From assembly GCF_003429105.1 (NCBI RefSeq), contig NZ_QVTD01000017.1:45792-109791 (forward strand): a stretch of DNA of 64,000 nt. Direction: 5' to 3'. Under the pieces are notes generated by a model, which made no database searches, was not told where the DNA came from, and was given only the letters and a program-made list of their open reading frames with translations. This document shows, piece by piece, positions 56,317-64,000 of this stretch. The position numbers were made by a program, and so were the translations under genes. The stretch is from Peribacillus glennii (lineage in GTDB: Bacteria > Bacillota > Bacilli > Bacillales > DSM-1321). Numbering within the stretch: position 1 is the first letter of the stretch; each line of letters opens with the position of its first letter.

Positions 56317-56865
56317 TTGGCAAGAAAGCCCAGGGTGTGGTTCCCCGGTGCTATGTATCATATTACCAACCGGGGAAACCGCCGTTCGTCTATTTTCCTT
56401 GATGATGAAGACAGAACGAAATACCTCGAATTACTGGAAAAAACCCGCTCAGCCCATCCTTATATCCTCCACGCATATTGTTTAATGACCAACCATACCC
56501 ATCTCCAAATTGAAACCATTGAAACCCAGCCAAAGGAAATTATGAACATGTTAAACTTCCGTTATGCGATTTATTTCAACAAGCGCCATGAATTAGAGGG
56601 ACATGTATTTCAAGGCCGGTACGGATCAGTAATGATTGACTCGCGGGAGTACTTTCTTGAGGTTAGCAGGTATATCCATTTAAATCCTGTTCAAGCCGAA
56701 TTGGTCAAGCATCCAGCGGATTATCCATGGAGCAGTTACGTGGTTTATGAATCCGGACCGATAAATTCTTTAGTTTCAACCGAGAAGATTTTCTCATGCT
56801 TTGACAGCCCTAAACTGTATAGAAATTATGTATTGAATCAGTTCCCTGATGTTTTAGTGCGTTAA
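56317..56865 (+). CDS. REP-associated tyrosine transposase (RAYT, Y1_Tnp)
   Basis: The protein starts at TTG (56317) behind GGGTG and has 182 residues. It is a single Y1 HUH-nuclease domain: RVWFPGAMYHITNRGNR at the N-terminus, the metal-binding HUH in MTNHTHLQIE (near residue 66-70), GHVFQGRYGSV, and the catalytic Tyr region EYFLEVSRYIHLNPVQAELV. This is the RAYT/TnpA_REP signature, related to IS200/IS605 transposases but without insertion-sequence ends. RAYTs are single-copy domesticated nucleases that act on REP hairpins in other bacteria. Here REP-like units flank the gene on both sides, and its stop codon lies in the first downstream repeat (GTGCGTTAAAGC). Confidence 0.93.
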   Translation: MARKPRVWFPGAMYHITNRGNRRSSIFLDDEDRTKYLELLEKTRSAHPYILHAYCLMTNHTHLQIETIETQPKEIMNMLNFRYAIYFNKRHELEGHVFQGRYGSVMIDSREYFLEVSRYIHLNPVQAELVKHPADYPWSSYVVYESGPINSLVSTEKIFSCFDSPKLYRNYVLNQFPDVLVR

Positions 56866-57004
56866 AGCGGCGGGAGATAGCCCCCCGGATAATTTCTAGC
56901 ATTAAAGCGGCGGGAGATAGCCCCCCGATAATTTCCAGCGTTAAAGCGGTGGGGGAGAGCCCCCCCACTCCTTTCCATCGTTAATGTGACAGAGGACAGG
57001 CTCC
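56857..57004 (+). repeat. REP cluster of four units downstream of the RAYT gene
   Basis: Three near-identical units have a variant head (GGGAGATAGCCCCCC at about 56872, 56912; GGGGGAGAGCCCCCC at about 56951) and a tail CAGCGTTAAAGCGG. A worn fourth lies at 56987-57004. The period is about 40 bp. The loop here is GAGATAG or GAGAG rather than TCAGT. The cluster ends two bases before the stop of the convergent deacetylase gene. Confidence 0.9.
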
Positions 57005-57005
57005 G

Positions 57006-57740
57006 TTATAGTCTTTTGTCCTTCGCGAAGTTTACGACGATGTGGTGTTTTGGATCGTATACCCTGAATTCGTAGTCTTCTTTTTTGTACAGGTCAATAA
57101 TTGCTGGCAGCATCTGCACTGTTTGTCTTCTTTCGTGCAAGAGAATCACTTCTTGCGGTTTGCCTGATTTCTTTTTTACATTGACGAGAATTTGCTGCGG
57201 ATTATTGGCGAGAGCCCAATCCCGGGAATCGATGGTCCAATCCCACATCTTAAAGCCTTTCTTAACCGTGTAATCCCTCATGGCCTTGTTCATGTATGTG
57301 CTTCCATATGGCGCGCGGATTATATGGCTGGAGAAACCGGTAATTCTTTTAAGTGTCGCCTGGGTCGTCACCATCTCATTAGCAAAATTGGTAGAATTGG
57401 TTTTATATAATTTCCGTGAATCATGGCTTACGCTATGCAGCCCCGGATAGTTCCCGTCTTTCACCAGCCGCTTGACTTGGCCGGCATAATTCTTCATGTT
57501 TCCGTCTATCATAAAAAAGGTCGCCTTCACCTTGTTCTTTGCCAAAATATCCAGTAATTGATGGGTATAAACCGATGGGCCGTCATCAAATGTGAGGTAA
57601 ACCACCTTAGTCGTTTTGTGAGGCACAACCGGTTTGGAGGCAGCATATGCAAGGGTATGGTCCATGCCTAACAAACTAAAAACAAAAAAAGCAATGAACA
57701 GAAAAGAAATTCTTTTGACGTTTGAAACTTTGGCCAACAT
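57006..57740 (-). CDS. Secreted polysaccharide deacetylase (NodB fold)
   Basis: The 244-residue protein has a signal peptide (about 1-34) and a NodB homology domain (about 40-225). It shows motif 1 TFDDGPS, motif 2 HSVSHDS, motif 3 RAPYGSTY, motif 4 DWTIDSRDW and motif 5 ILLHE. These catalytic and zinc residues are those of peptidoglycan or GlcNAc deacetylases. Such enzymes deacetylate GlcNAc or MurNAc in the wall and can give lysozyme resistance. AGGGG precedes the ATG. The 3' end abuts the REP cluster of the RAYT gene. Confidence 0.92.
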   Translation of the reverse strand: MLAKVSNVKRISFLFIAFFVFSLLGMDHTLAYAASKPVVPHKTTKVVYLTFDDGPSVYTHQLLDILAKNKVKATFFMIDGNMKNYAGQVKRLVKDGNYPGLHSVSHDSRKLYKTNSTNFANEMVTTQATLKRITGFSSHIIRAPYGSTYMNKAMRDYTVKKGFKMWDWTIDSRDWALANNPQQILVNVKKKSGKPQEVILLHERRQTVQMLPAIIDLYKKEDYEFRVYDPKHHIVVNFAKDKRL

Positions 57741-58167
57741 AATTAATTTCCCCTTTGATATCTATATAATATTTTTTAAATAGAAATGTAGACAAACAGA
57801 TTCCTTTAGCTCTCAATACTATATGTCTAAAAACCCCTTCCGATTCCTTCATCTGAAAAAGCTGATGCTTGTAATATGGGCGTATAACTAGTTGAAAAGT
57901 TTTATATAAATAAGAAAATTTATCCATTTTATGAAACTATTTTACCACTAAATTATAATACTTACTTTAAAACTGTAATTTTTCCTCCATCCAATAAGAA
58001 AGAAATGTGACGGGTCCATCATCGTCTGGTAAGCATTGCTTTCAAATAAACAAAATTTAAGGAGGCTCCAGTCCCTTTTTTATAGAAAAACAACCGGTTG
58101 CTTCTATACCTTTCAGGCGTTTAAAGTGAAAGTAGGATAAGAACTGAAACAAAGGAGAGGAACTCAG
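57741..58167. other. Gene-free divergent promoter region
   Basis: AT-rich, between divergent genes. No REP element and no clear promoter were seen. Confidence 0.4.
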
Positions 58168-58827
58168 GTGACACTCGATACTTTAAAGGGAAAATTCGAA
58201 AGCCATCGCAATATGGAACAGGCTGGCCCGATGCAAAAATACATGAGGGATTTATTTCCTTTTCTCGGAATCAAGACGCCGCAAAGAAATGAAATAATGA
58301 AGGCATATTACCGGGAAAGCGGGATTTTAAAGGACGGTTTCCAAACGGAATTCATCATCTCTCTTTGGAATGAGCCTGAAAGGGAGTACCAATATGCGGC
58401 GATGGATTACATAGGAAGATCACTTAAGAAGCTGACAAAGAAAGATTTCTCCCTAATGGAGAGGCTGATTACGACGAAATCCTGGTGGGACACAGTCGAT
58501 ATGCTGGCACAAAAGCCGGTCGGGCACATTGCCGAGTACCATCCCGGAGTAATCGCCGAAAAAATCGATGGCTGGAGCGCCGGAGACAACCTCTGGCTTC
58601 GCAGGACAGCCATACTGTTTCAGCTTAAATACAAAGAAAAGACAAACGAAGCGCTTTTATACGAATATATAGTACGCAATGCCGGGAGTAACGAATTCTT
58701 CATCCAAAAAGCAATAGGCTGGGCCTTGCGGGAGTATTCAAAAACAAATCCCGATTCGGTCAGAGCATTCATCGACGCTCATACGCTGTCAAATTTAAGC
58801 GTTAGGGAGGGGAGTAAATATTTGTAA
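58168..58827 (+). CDS. DNA alkylation repair protein, AlkD-like
   Basis: The 219-residue protein starts at GTG behind GGAGAGG. It consists of HEAT-like repeats and shows family segments FPFLGIKTPQRNEIMK, REYQYAAMDYIG, TTKSWWDTVDMLA (the conserved Trp and Asp of AlkD) and FIQKAIGWALREYSKTNP. AlkD glycosylases remove bulky or cationic N3/N7-alkylated bases. The gene stands alone without an ada-type regulator nearby. Confidence 0.9.
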   Translation: MTLDTLKGKFESHRNMEQAGPMQKYMRDLFPFLGIKTPQRNEIMKAYYRESGILKDGFQTEFIISLWNEPEREYQYAAMDYIGRSLKKLTKKDFSLMERLITTKSWWDTVDMLAQKPVGHIAEYHPGVIAEKIDGWSAGDNLWLRRTAILFQLKYKEKTNEALLYEYIVRNAGSNEFFIQKAIGWALREYSKTNPDSVRAFIDAHTLSNLSVREGSKYL

Positions 58828-59028
58828 GAACATGCCGCAGCTGGCGTTATCTTTTTCTTAAATAAGGCGTATGTAGGAAATCAGGAAATTACCAAAATGG
58901 AAAAAATGGCAGCAGGAATAGTGCGCCGGGGGAAGAAGTTATATAAAGAGGTTAACCCAAATCTGGTTTATCAGTTTTTTTGAAAAATAAATTCTATTTT
59001 AGTTTATTAAGAGAAAGGGGCGAAATAG

Positions 59029-60765
59029 TTGAGCTGGAAAGATACATATTCAACATGGAATTATCATCAAAATTTAGACGGGGAACTGCGTTTGCTTCTC
59101 GAAGAAATGAGTGGAGAGGAAAGCAGGCTCGAGGATGCTTTCTATAAAAATTTAGAGTTCGGAACGGGCGGCATGCGCGGGGAAATCGGCGTCGGCACCA
59201 ACCGCATGAATATATACACGGTCCGAAAAGCAACGGCTGGGCTTGCAGGCTATATCGAGGCATCTGGACAAGAGGCGAAACAGCGCGGCGTAGTGATTGC
59301 TTATGATTCCCGCCATAAATCCCCCGAGTTTGCAATGGAAGCGGCAAAAACACTCGCATCCAATGGCATCAAAGTATACCTGTTTGATGAACTGCGGCCG
59401 ACTCCTGAACTATCTTTTGCGGTACGGTACCTTCACGCCTTTTCAGGAATTGTTATCACCGCAAGCCACAATCCGCCTGAATATAATGGGTACAAGGTAT
59501 ATGGCCCTGACGGCGGGCAGCTGCCACCACAAGCAGCTGACAAAGTAATCGAATATGTGAATGCCATTGAAAATGAACTGCTTCTGGAAGTGAAAGAAGA
59601 GGAAGAATTAAAGCAAATGGGATTAATCGAAGTGATAGGGCCAGAAATCGATGGTGAATATAATCGAAACTTGCTCACCATATCTGAGAACCCGGGGCTC
59701 TCCCAGGAAGTCGATGTGCAAATTGTCTTCACACCACTTCATGGTACGTCCAATAAATCAGTCCGCAGAGCCCTGAAGGAACTTGGGTATCACAATGTAC
59801 ATATTGTAACAGAGCAAGAGCTGCCTGATCCGGATTTTTCAACCGTAAAATCTCCCAATCCGGAGGAGCATGCGGCCTTTGAACTGGCAATCCAGCTGGG
59901 AAACGAAGTTTCAGCAGACATTCTGATTGCTACCGACCCTGATGCTGACCGCCTCGGCATCGCAGTGAAAAACAACACAGGGGAATATGTGGTATTGACA
60001 GGGAACCAAACAGGAGCATTATTATTGGACTACCTTTTAACACAAAAAAAGGAAAAGGGAACAATTCCGGCGAACGGGGCAGTCCTGAAAACAATAGTAA
60101 CGTCAGAGATCGGACGTACCATTGCCAGCCAGTTTGGCTTGGAAACGATTGATGTTTTGACAGGATTTAAATTCATCGCCGAACAAATGAATGAATATGA
60201 CCGGACTGGCAGCCATTCATTCGTTTTTGGATATGAGGAAAGCTATGGCTACTTGATCAAAGGATTTGCGAGAGATAAAGACGCAATCCAGGCTGCCCTT
60301 CTGGCAGTGGAAGTGTGCGCGCATTATAAAAAGCAAGGCAAAACTTTATATGAAGGCCTCCTGTCTGTTTTTGAAAGGTACGGATTTTACTTAGAAGGCT
60401 TGCGCTCGCTTACGCTTAAAGGAATTGAAGGCAGCAGGCAGATCCAGGGAATCCTGAATGATTTCAGGGATAATCCGCCTGAAGAGCTTGCATCGCGGAG
60501 AGTAATTGTGCAAGAGGATTATCAGAACAGCACGAAGTATTCTGTCGTATCGAAGGAAGAGGAAACGATTGAATTGCCGAAATCCAATGTGTTGAAATAC
60601 TTCCTCGATGACGGCACATGGGTGTGCCTTCGTCCATCAGGAACGGAGCCGAAAATCAAGTTTTACTTCGGCGTCCAGGGAGACACTATGGATGAAGCCC
60701 GGGAAAAACTTGAAACCGTCACTGAAGAATTTATGAAGAAAATTAATGGTATTTTGACAAAGTAG
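59029..60765 (+). CDS. pgcA: Alpha-phosphoglucomutase (PgcA type)
   Basis: The 578-residue protein starts at TTG behind AAAGGGG. Phosphohexomutase signatures are present: [18 protein letters not shown], the phosphoserine loop [20 protein letters not shown], the magnesium loop [11 protein letters not shown], the sugar-binding [10 protein letters not shown] and the C-terminal phosphate loop [14 protein letters not shown]. It interconverts glucose-1-phosphate and glucose-6-phosphate. Glucose-1-phosphate feeds UDP-glucose for teichoic-acid glucosylation, glycolipid anchors and cell-size control. Length matches the family. A strong terminator follows. Confidence 0.95.
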   Translation: MSWKDTYSTWNYHQNLDGELRLLLEEMSGEESRLEDAFYKNLEFGTGGMRGEIGVGTNRMNIYTVRKATAGLAGYIEASGQEAKQRGVVIAYDSRHKSPEFAMEAAKTLASNGIKVYLFDELRPTPELSFAVRYLHAFSGIVITASHNPPEYNGYKVYGPDGGQLPPQAADKVIEYVNAIENELLLEVKEEEELKQMGLIEVIGPEIDGEYNRNLLTISENPGLSQEVDVQIVFTPLHGTSNKSVRRALKELGYHNVHIVTEQELPDPDFSTVKSPNPEEHAAFELAIQLGNEVSADILIATDPDADRLGIAVKNNTGEYVVLTGNQTGALLLDYLLTQKKEKGTIPANGAVLKTIVTSEIGRTIASQFGLETIDVLTGFKFIAEQMNEYDRTGSHSFVFGYEESYGYLIKGFARDKDAIQAALLAVEVCAHYKKQGKTLYEGLLSVFERYGFYLEGLRSLTLKGIEGSRQIQGILNDFRDNPPEELASRRVIVQEDYQNSTKYSVVSKEEETIELPKSNVLKYFLDDGTWVCLRPSGTEPKIKFYFGVQGDTMDEAREKLETVTEEFMKKINGILTK

Positions 60766-60797
60766 AAGTAGGTAAGGTTATGATTCTATCATTACTG

Positions 60798-60822
60798 ACC
60801 GCTGGATATCCAGCGGTTTTTG
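60798..60822 (+). terminator. Terminator of pgcA
   Basis: The perfect palindrome ACCGCTGGATATCCAGCGGT is followed by TTTT. Confidence 0.92.
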
Positions 60823-61107
60823 TGCAGTCAGAAAAGAATCTATATAAATGCTAATACACTTTATTGATACCTTTTTCTAAGCTTTTGACTAGCCAGATGA
60901 ATATCAGGATGGCGAGATAACAGAAGAGGAAATACCGGTTGAAGAAGAAACGGAATCTGATAGGTCGGATTACTAAAAGAAGATTTAAAGCCAGTTGGAC
61001 ACTGTCCGATTGGCTTTTTTGGTCAAGTCGGACACCGCAACTTGTTACGGGCAGTACCCGCATGAATTGGTTGAGATTGTAGCTTGCCTATGGAAGTGCA
61101 CTTTTTT
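60823..61107. other. Gene-free stretch with a gene tail
   Basis: An open plus-strand frame without a start (about 60907-60975) reads PDEYQDGEITEEEIPVEEET, an acidic C-terminal tail, followed by its own terminator. It looks like the end of a deleted gene. Confidence 0.4.
60987..61020 (+). terminator. Terminator after the gene tail
   Basis: AAAGCCA/TGGCTTT and an inner TGGAC/GTCC stem are followed by TTTTTT. Confidence 0.75.
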
Positions 61108-61150
61108 GCTAAAAACAGAAACGGCAGCAGCTTTGAACTGTTGCCGTTTC
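61108..61150 (-). terminator. Terminator of the YhgE/Pip gene
   Basis: GAAACGGCAgCAG pairs with CTGtTGCCGTTTC. On the minus strand CTGTTTTTAG follows. Confidence 0.8.
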
Positions 61151-61163
61151 CCAATTCTATTAC

Positions 61164-63725
61164 TTAAGCCGCAGCCTCATCCTGGCTGATCCGCCTGCTT
61201 GAGCGGAAGAAAACGGTAACTAATGCTAACGCTGCAAATATAGCAAGGAACACGAATAGTGCGCTGATATTTGCCCAGAATGCGCCGTAATGATTTAAGC
61301 TGATGATTGATTTGTAGCCGCCGATTGAATAGGTCATCGGCATAAATTTGCTTATTGTTTGTAAGCCGTCTGACAGCAAGTGTACTGGAAGTGAAGCGCC
61401 TGTTGTTGGTAACTGCAGTACCAGCAATGCAAATGCTGCAAAACGTCCGATATTTCCTGCCAATAATACCAGGAAGAAAACAATGGTTAGGAATGTCAAA
61501 CTTACAAACACAGAGTACCATATTAAATTGAACCCGTTTGCGGCCCCTGATTTAATATAGAATGTTGAAAACACTGATATAATCAGAGCTTGGGCTATTG
61601 CTAAACCAGCCATGTTGCCGAATTTTCCAAGATACCATTTAAATGGTGAAACCGCTGTCACGGCAGGCTTTTTCAAGTCAAATAACAGCGAAATCAACAA
61701 CACGCCCACAAATAAGGCTAGTGACAGGATATATGGAGCGTTCGCATAACGGTATTTCGGGAACTTGTTGATTGTTTCACCGGCTAATTCAACAGGGGCT
61801 GCGAACTGAGAAACATTCTTCTCGCCTGTGTTGATTGCACCGGTCTTTTCAGCACCGCCTGCAAGGCCGGTTGCCAGTTTCTCACTTCCGTCTTCAACTT
61901 TGGCTATGCCATCGTCTACTTGTGTTACTCCATTAGTCAGCGTACCCCATCCTGTATTGACAGTTTGTGTACCGTCGCTGACCTGAGTCATGCCATCATT
62001 GATTTTGCCTGAGCCTGTAGTAAGCTCACCCCACCCGGATTTAACCGTTTGGTTACCGGCTGCAACCTGGCCTGCACCGTCCTCAAGTTTTGTGACGCCT
62101 GCAGTCATTGTTTTCCAGCCTTCATCAACCGATTGATTACCATTATTAACAGATTGAAGCCCTCCGTTAATTGTAGTAACAGCATCTGTTATCGAGCCAA
62201 AACTAGATTTGACTTTGGCATTTCCATCAGCGAGCGCACTTGTTCCCTCAGCGAGTGCACTCGTTCCGGCGGCTAGTGTGCTAGCTCCGCTATTCAACTT
62301 TTTGGCCCCGGCTACTAGATTTGTCTGGCCTGCAAGCAGCTGGTCAAGTCCTCCAGCGAGCTGTTTTACACCAGGTGCGACCTGCCCGGAGATTCCATTG
62401 GAAACACTCTTGGCGCCTTCCTTTAATCGAGGGGTACTGGCCGCTAATTGTCCTGCTCCGGCTGCAACCTGCTTACTTCCATCCCGAAGCTTCTGGAAAT
62501 TCGGGTCTGCCATTAGAATTGGTCCTAAGACAGGATGCTTGCTAAGCTGTTCAATACCATCAGCTACCTGCTGGGTACCTGTTTTCAAGCCTTGGGCCCC
62601 AGTGTCGACAGCTTCGGTACCATCAGCAACCGCTTTAGCTCCAGGTGCAAGTTGTTTTTCAATCCCGTCGTTTAAGCTATTGCTGCCTGCTTCAGCAGTT
62701 TTCAGCCCAGCGAGGATTTGAGAAGCTCCAGCTTCGAGGCCGGCAGTACCGACAGATAACTGGTTCGCACCCTCATCGACCTTCTTGGTACCGTCATCAA
62801 GCTGCTTTGCTCCATCTGCCAGTTTACTGATATCCCCCGAACCACCCTGAAGTGATTTCAGAAGCAACCCTGATCCATCGGTTAACTGCTGTGTGCCATT
62901 CGCAAGTTTGGTAATGTCACCTTGTTTTTGCTGCAGGTTTTGTAAAAGAGTACCTGTCCCAGCGTGTAGCTGGTTTGCACCATCAGCCAACTTGCCAATA
63001 TCACCTTGTTTGCTGGCCAGGGAAGTGTGCATCGTATTAGTACCCGCTTTCAATTCTTTCGCTCCCTCAGCAAGCCTATTAATATCAGGAGCCTTTTCTT
63101 TCAATGACGATACGATTTTCCCTGTACCATCATGAAGTTTGGCAGCGCCTTCATTTATTTGTGACGCACCATCAGCACCGTCCTTAAACCCGGTATTAAC
63201 CTCTCCCATGCTGTCAAATAATGTTTTTGTATAGGTTTCGGTAATCTTGTCGGCTAACTGATTCTTAATTTTCTCAACGGCGCTGCTTGTTACAGTGGCC
63301 GCCATGTAGTGCAAGCCCTCATTTTGAATGAATTTCAATTCCGGCTTTTCGGGATTTTCATCCATGACGGTTGTTACTTTTTTCGAGAAATCTTCAGGAA
63401 TTTCGATTACCATATAATAATCGAGATTCTTCAATCCTCTTTCTGCCTCTTTAGAATCAACAAAGTCCCATCCCAAGGCATTGCCTTTCTTAAGATCGGC
63501 CACTAAATCTTCTCCGACATTAATTGGCTTATCGCCAGACATCGCACCGGTATCCTTGTTGAGCACAGCTACTGGCAGATTTTCCAGATGGTCAGTCGGA
63601 CCCAACGTGGACTTAATGAATACCAATGCATACACAAGAGGCACTAATAAAACAGCTATGATGGCAATAAGAAACCCCTTCCTGTTGTCCCCAAGGCCGC
63701 CAGGTTGAAAACCAAGACCTTTCAT
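61164..63725 (-). CDS. YhgE/Pip family membrane protein
   Basis: ATG 63725 (MKGLGFQPGGL) is preceded by AGGGGGG; the open frame extends 102 bp further without a site. The 853-residue protein has one N-terminal helix (about 17-37), then a very long extracellular region. This region (about 165-640) is made of short repeats of the type LADGAKQLDDGTKKVDEGAN and LQSVNNGNQSVDEGW, typical of helical stalks. Five or six C-terminal helices follow (about 680-840). Family members include the Lactococcus phage-infection protein Pip and Bacillus YhgE; the fold is related to ABC-2 permeases. Function here is unknown. Confidence 0.92.
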   Translation of the reverse strand: MKGLGFQPGGLGDNRKGFLIAIIAVLLVPLVYALVFIKSTLGPTDHLENLPVAVLNKDTGAMSGDKPINVGEDLVADLKKGNALGWDFVDSKEAERGLKNLDYYMVIEIPEDFSKKVTTVMDENPEKPELKFIQNEGLHYMAATVTSSAVEKIKNQLADKITETYTKTLFDSMGEVNTGFKDGADGASQINEGAAKLHDGTGKIVSSLKEKAPDINRLAEGAKELKAGTNTMHTSLASKQGDIGKLADGANQLHAGTGTLLQNLQQKQGDITKLANGTQQLTDGSGLLLKSLQGGSGDISKLADGAKQLDDGTKKVDEGANQLSVGTAGLEAGASQILAGLKTAEAGSNSLNDGIEKQLAPGAKAVADGTEAVDTGAQGLKTGTQQVADGIEQLSKHPVLGPILMADPNFQKLRDGSKQVAAGAGQLAASTPRLKEGAKSVSNGISGQVAPGVKQLAGGLDQLLAGQTNLVAGAKKLNSGASTLAAGTSALAEGTSALADGNAKVKSSFGSITDAVTTINGGLQSVNNGNQSVDEGWKTMTAGVTKLEDGAGQVAAGNQTVKSGWGELTTGSGKINDGMTQVSDGTQTVNTGWGTLTNGVTQVDDGIAKVEDGSEKLATGLAGGAEKTGAINTGEKNVSQFAAPVELAGETINKFPKYRYANAPYILSLALFVGVLLISLLFDLKKPAVTAVSPFKWYLGKFGNMAGLAIAQALIISVFSTFYIKSGAANGFNLIWYSVFVSLTFLTIVFFLVLLAGNIGRFAAFALLVLQLPTTGASLPVHLLSDGLQTISKFMPMTYSIGGYKSIISLNHYGAFWANISALFVFLAIFAALALVTVFFRSSRRISQDEAAA

Positions 63726-63770
63726 AAATTCCCCCCTATTCGTGAAATTGGTAATGTAAAAGAAAAAAAT

Positions 63771-63790
63771 GAATGAACACTCACCCATTC
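63771..63790. promoter_or_regulatory. Operator-like inverted repeat upstream of YhgE/Pip gene
   Basis: GAATGAACACTCACCCATTC has arms GAATG/CATTC around a 10-bp spacer, 46 bp upstream of the start codon. The half-sites resemble those of TetR-family regulators, which often sit next to yhgE genes. No such regulator is inside the window. Confidence 0.4.
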
Positions 63791-63936
63791 TTTTCTTAAA
63801 TTCTATATATTCTGAATTATCATCCAAAATTCCTGCCTGATTTCTCTTTTTTTTACATATAATGATACATTTTTTAAAAAAACTATGACATTTGGCCTAT
63901 CGCAGCTTCCACTGTGATTTAACACTGTAAAGTAAT

Positions 63937-64000
63937 GGGGGAAGGCCCCCAGCGGTTTAACGCTTCACCGTGACTGGGGCTTGACCCCCAGCAGTTTAAC
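63937..64000 (+). repeat. REP pair at the window end
   Basis: Heads GGGGGAAGGCCCCC (63937-63950) and GGGGCTTGACCCCC (63976-63989) with tails AGCGGTTTAACGC and AGCAGTTTAAC. The cluster may continue beyond the window. Confidence 0.85.

Noticed and set aside
56317..56865. Active IS200/IS605 insertion sequence
   Set aside because: No TnpB gene or element ends were seen. The protein has the RAYT-type sequence and is surrounded by REP units, so it is called RAYT.

Overview
The window looks like chromosome of a low-GC, endospore-forming member of the Bacillaceae. The evidence is a spore-germination receptor operon, two sporulation-kinase-like histidine kinases, Gram-positive secreted wall enzymes with LysM, SH3 and peptidoglycan-binding modules, strong GGAGG-type ribosome binding sites, and frequent TTG/GTG starts. 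Genus and species cannot be fixed from the sequence alone. No rRNA, tRNA, CRISPR array, prophage or complete insertion sequence was seen.

Layout. 1-9 kb: the 3' part of a nagZ-type hexosaminidase, a secreted SH3 protein, a decayed secreted-protein gene, a c-di-GMP synthesis/hydrolysis pair (diguanylate cyclase plus EAL protein, one minus-strand operon), a remnant of a second nagZ copy and a secreted beta-propeller protein. 9-18 kb: an orphan BMP-type binding protein, a PQQ-type propeller with Ig domains, a His-rich secreted protein, a LysM-M23 endopeptidase and a large SH3-glucosaminidase autolysin. 18-23.5 kb: a c-di-GMP-I (GEMM) riboswitch in front of a chemoreceptor-cheW operon, a small sigma factor, a 39-bp tandem repeat array and a frameshifted soluble chemoreceptor. 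23.6-34 kb: wall enzymes (NlpC/P60, LysM-3D), VanW, a germination receptor operon in A-C-B order, an LCP ligase and a lipoprotein. 34-48 kb: a KinB-like kinase, an XRE regulator, a wrecked histidine phosphatase, a lysozyme, an M30-like peptidase, an M14 carboxypeptidase, a second chemoreceptor and an acetamidase/formamidase. 48-64 kb: a 1166-residue subtilase, DUF1232 protein, amidase, acyltransferase, a second KinB-like kinase, a RAYT transposase, polysaccharide deacetylase, AlkD-like protein, phosphoglucomutase and a YhgE/Pip membrane protein.

Two themes run through the region. One is the envelope: roughly a third of the intact genes act on or are exported into the wall. The other is c-di-GMP and chemotaxis: a cyclase/phosphodiesterase pair makes and destroys the signal, and a riboswitch lets it control a receptor-CheW pair.

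The most unusual feature is a population of about 40 short palindromic repeats. Each has a G-run/C-run hairpin head with a TCAGT loop and a TTTAAAGCGTTAAAGC-like tail. They occur singly, as inverted pairs (REPIN-like) and in one tandem array, nearly always at gene ends. One cluster brackets a REP-associated tyrosine transposase (RAYT) gene at 56.3 kb, and that gene's own stop codon lies in a repeat tail. The reading frames of two germination genes run into repeats and take their C-termini from them. A second, unrelated dispersed palindrome (consensus TTAATCAAACGWTTGATTAA) occurs eight times. Five genes are broken (frameshift, in-frame stop or fragment), so the region is also losing genes.
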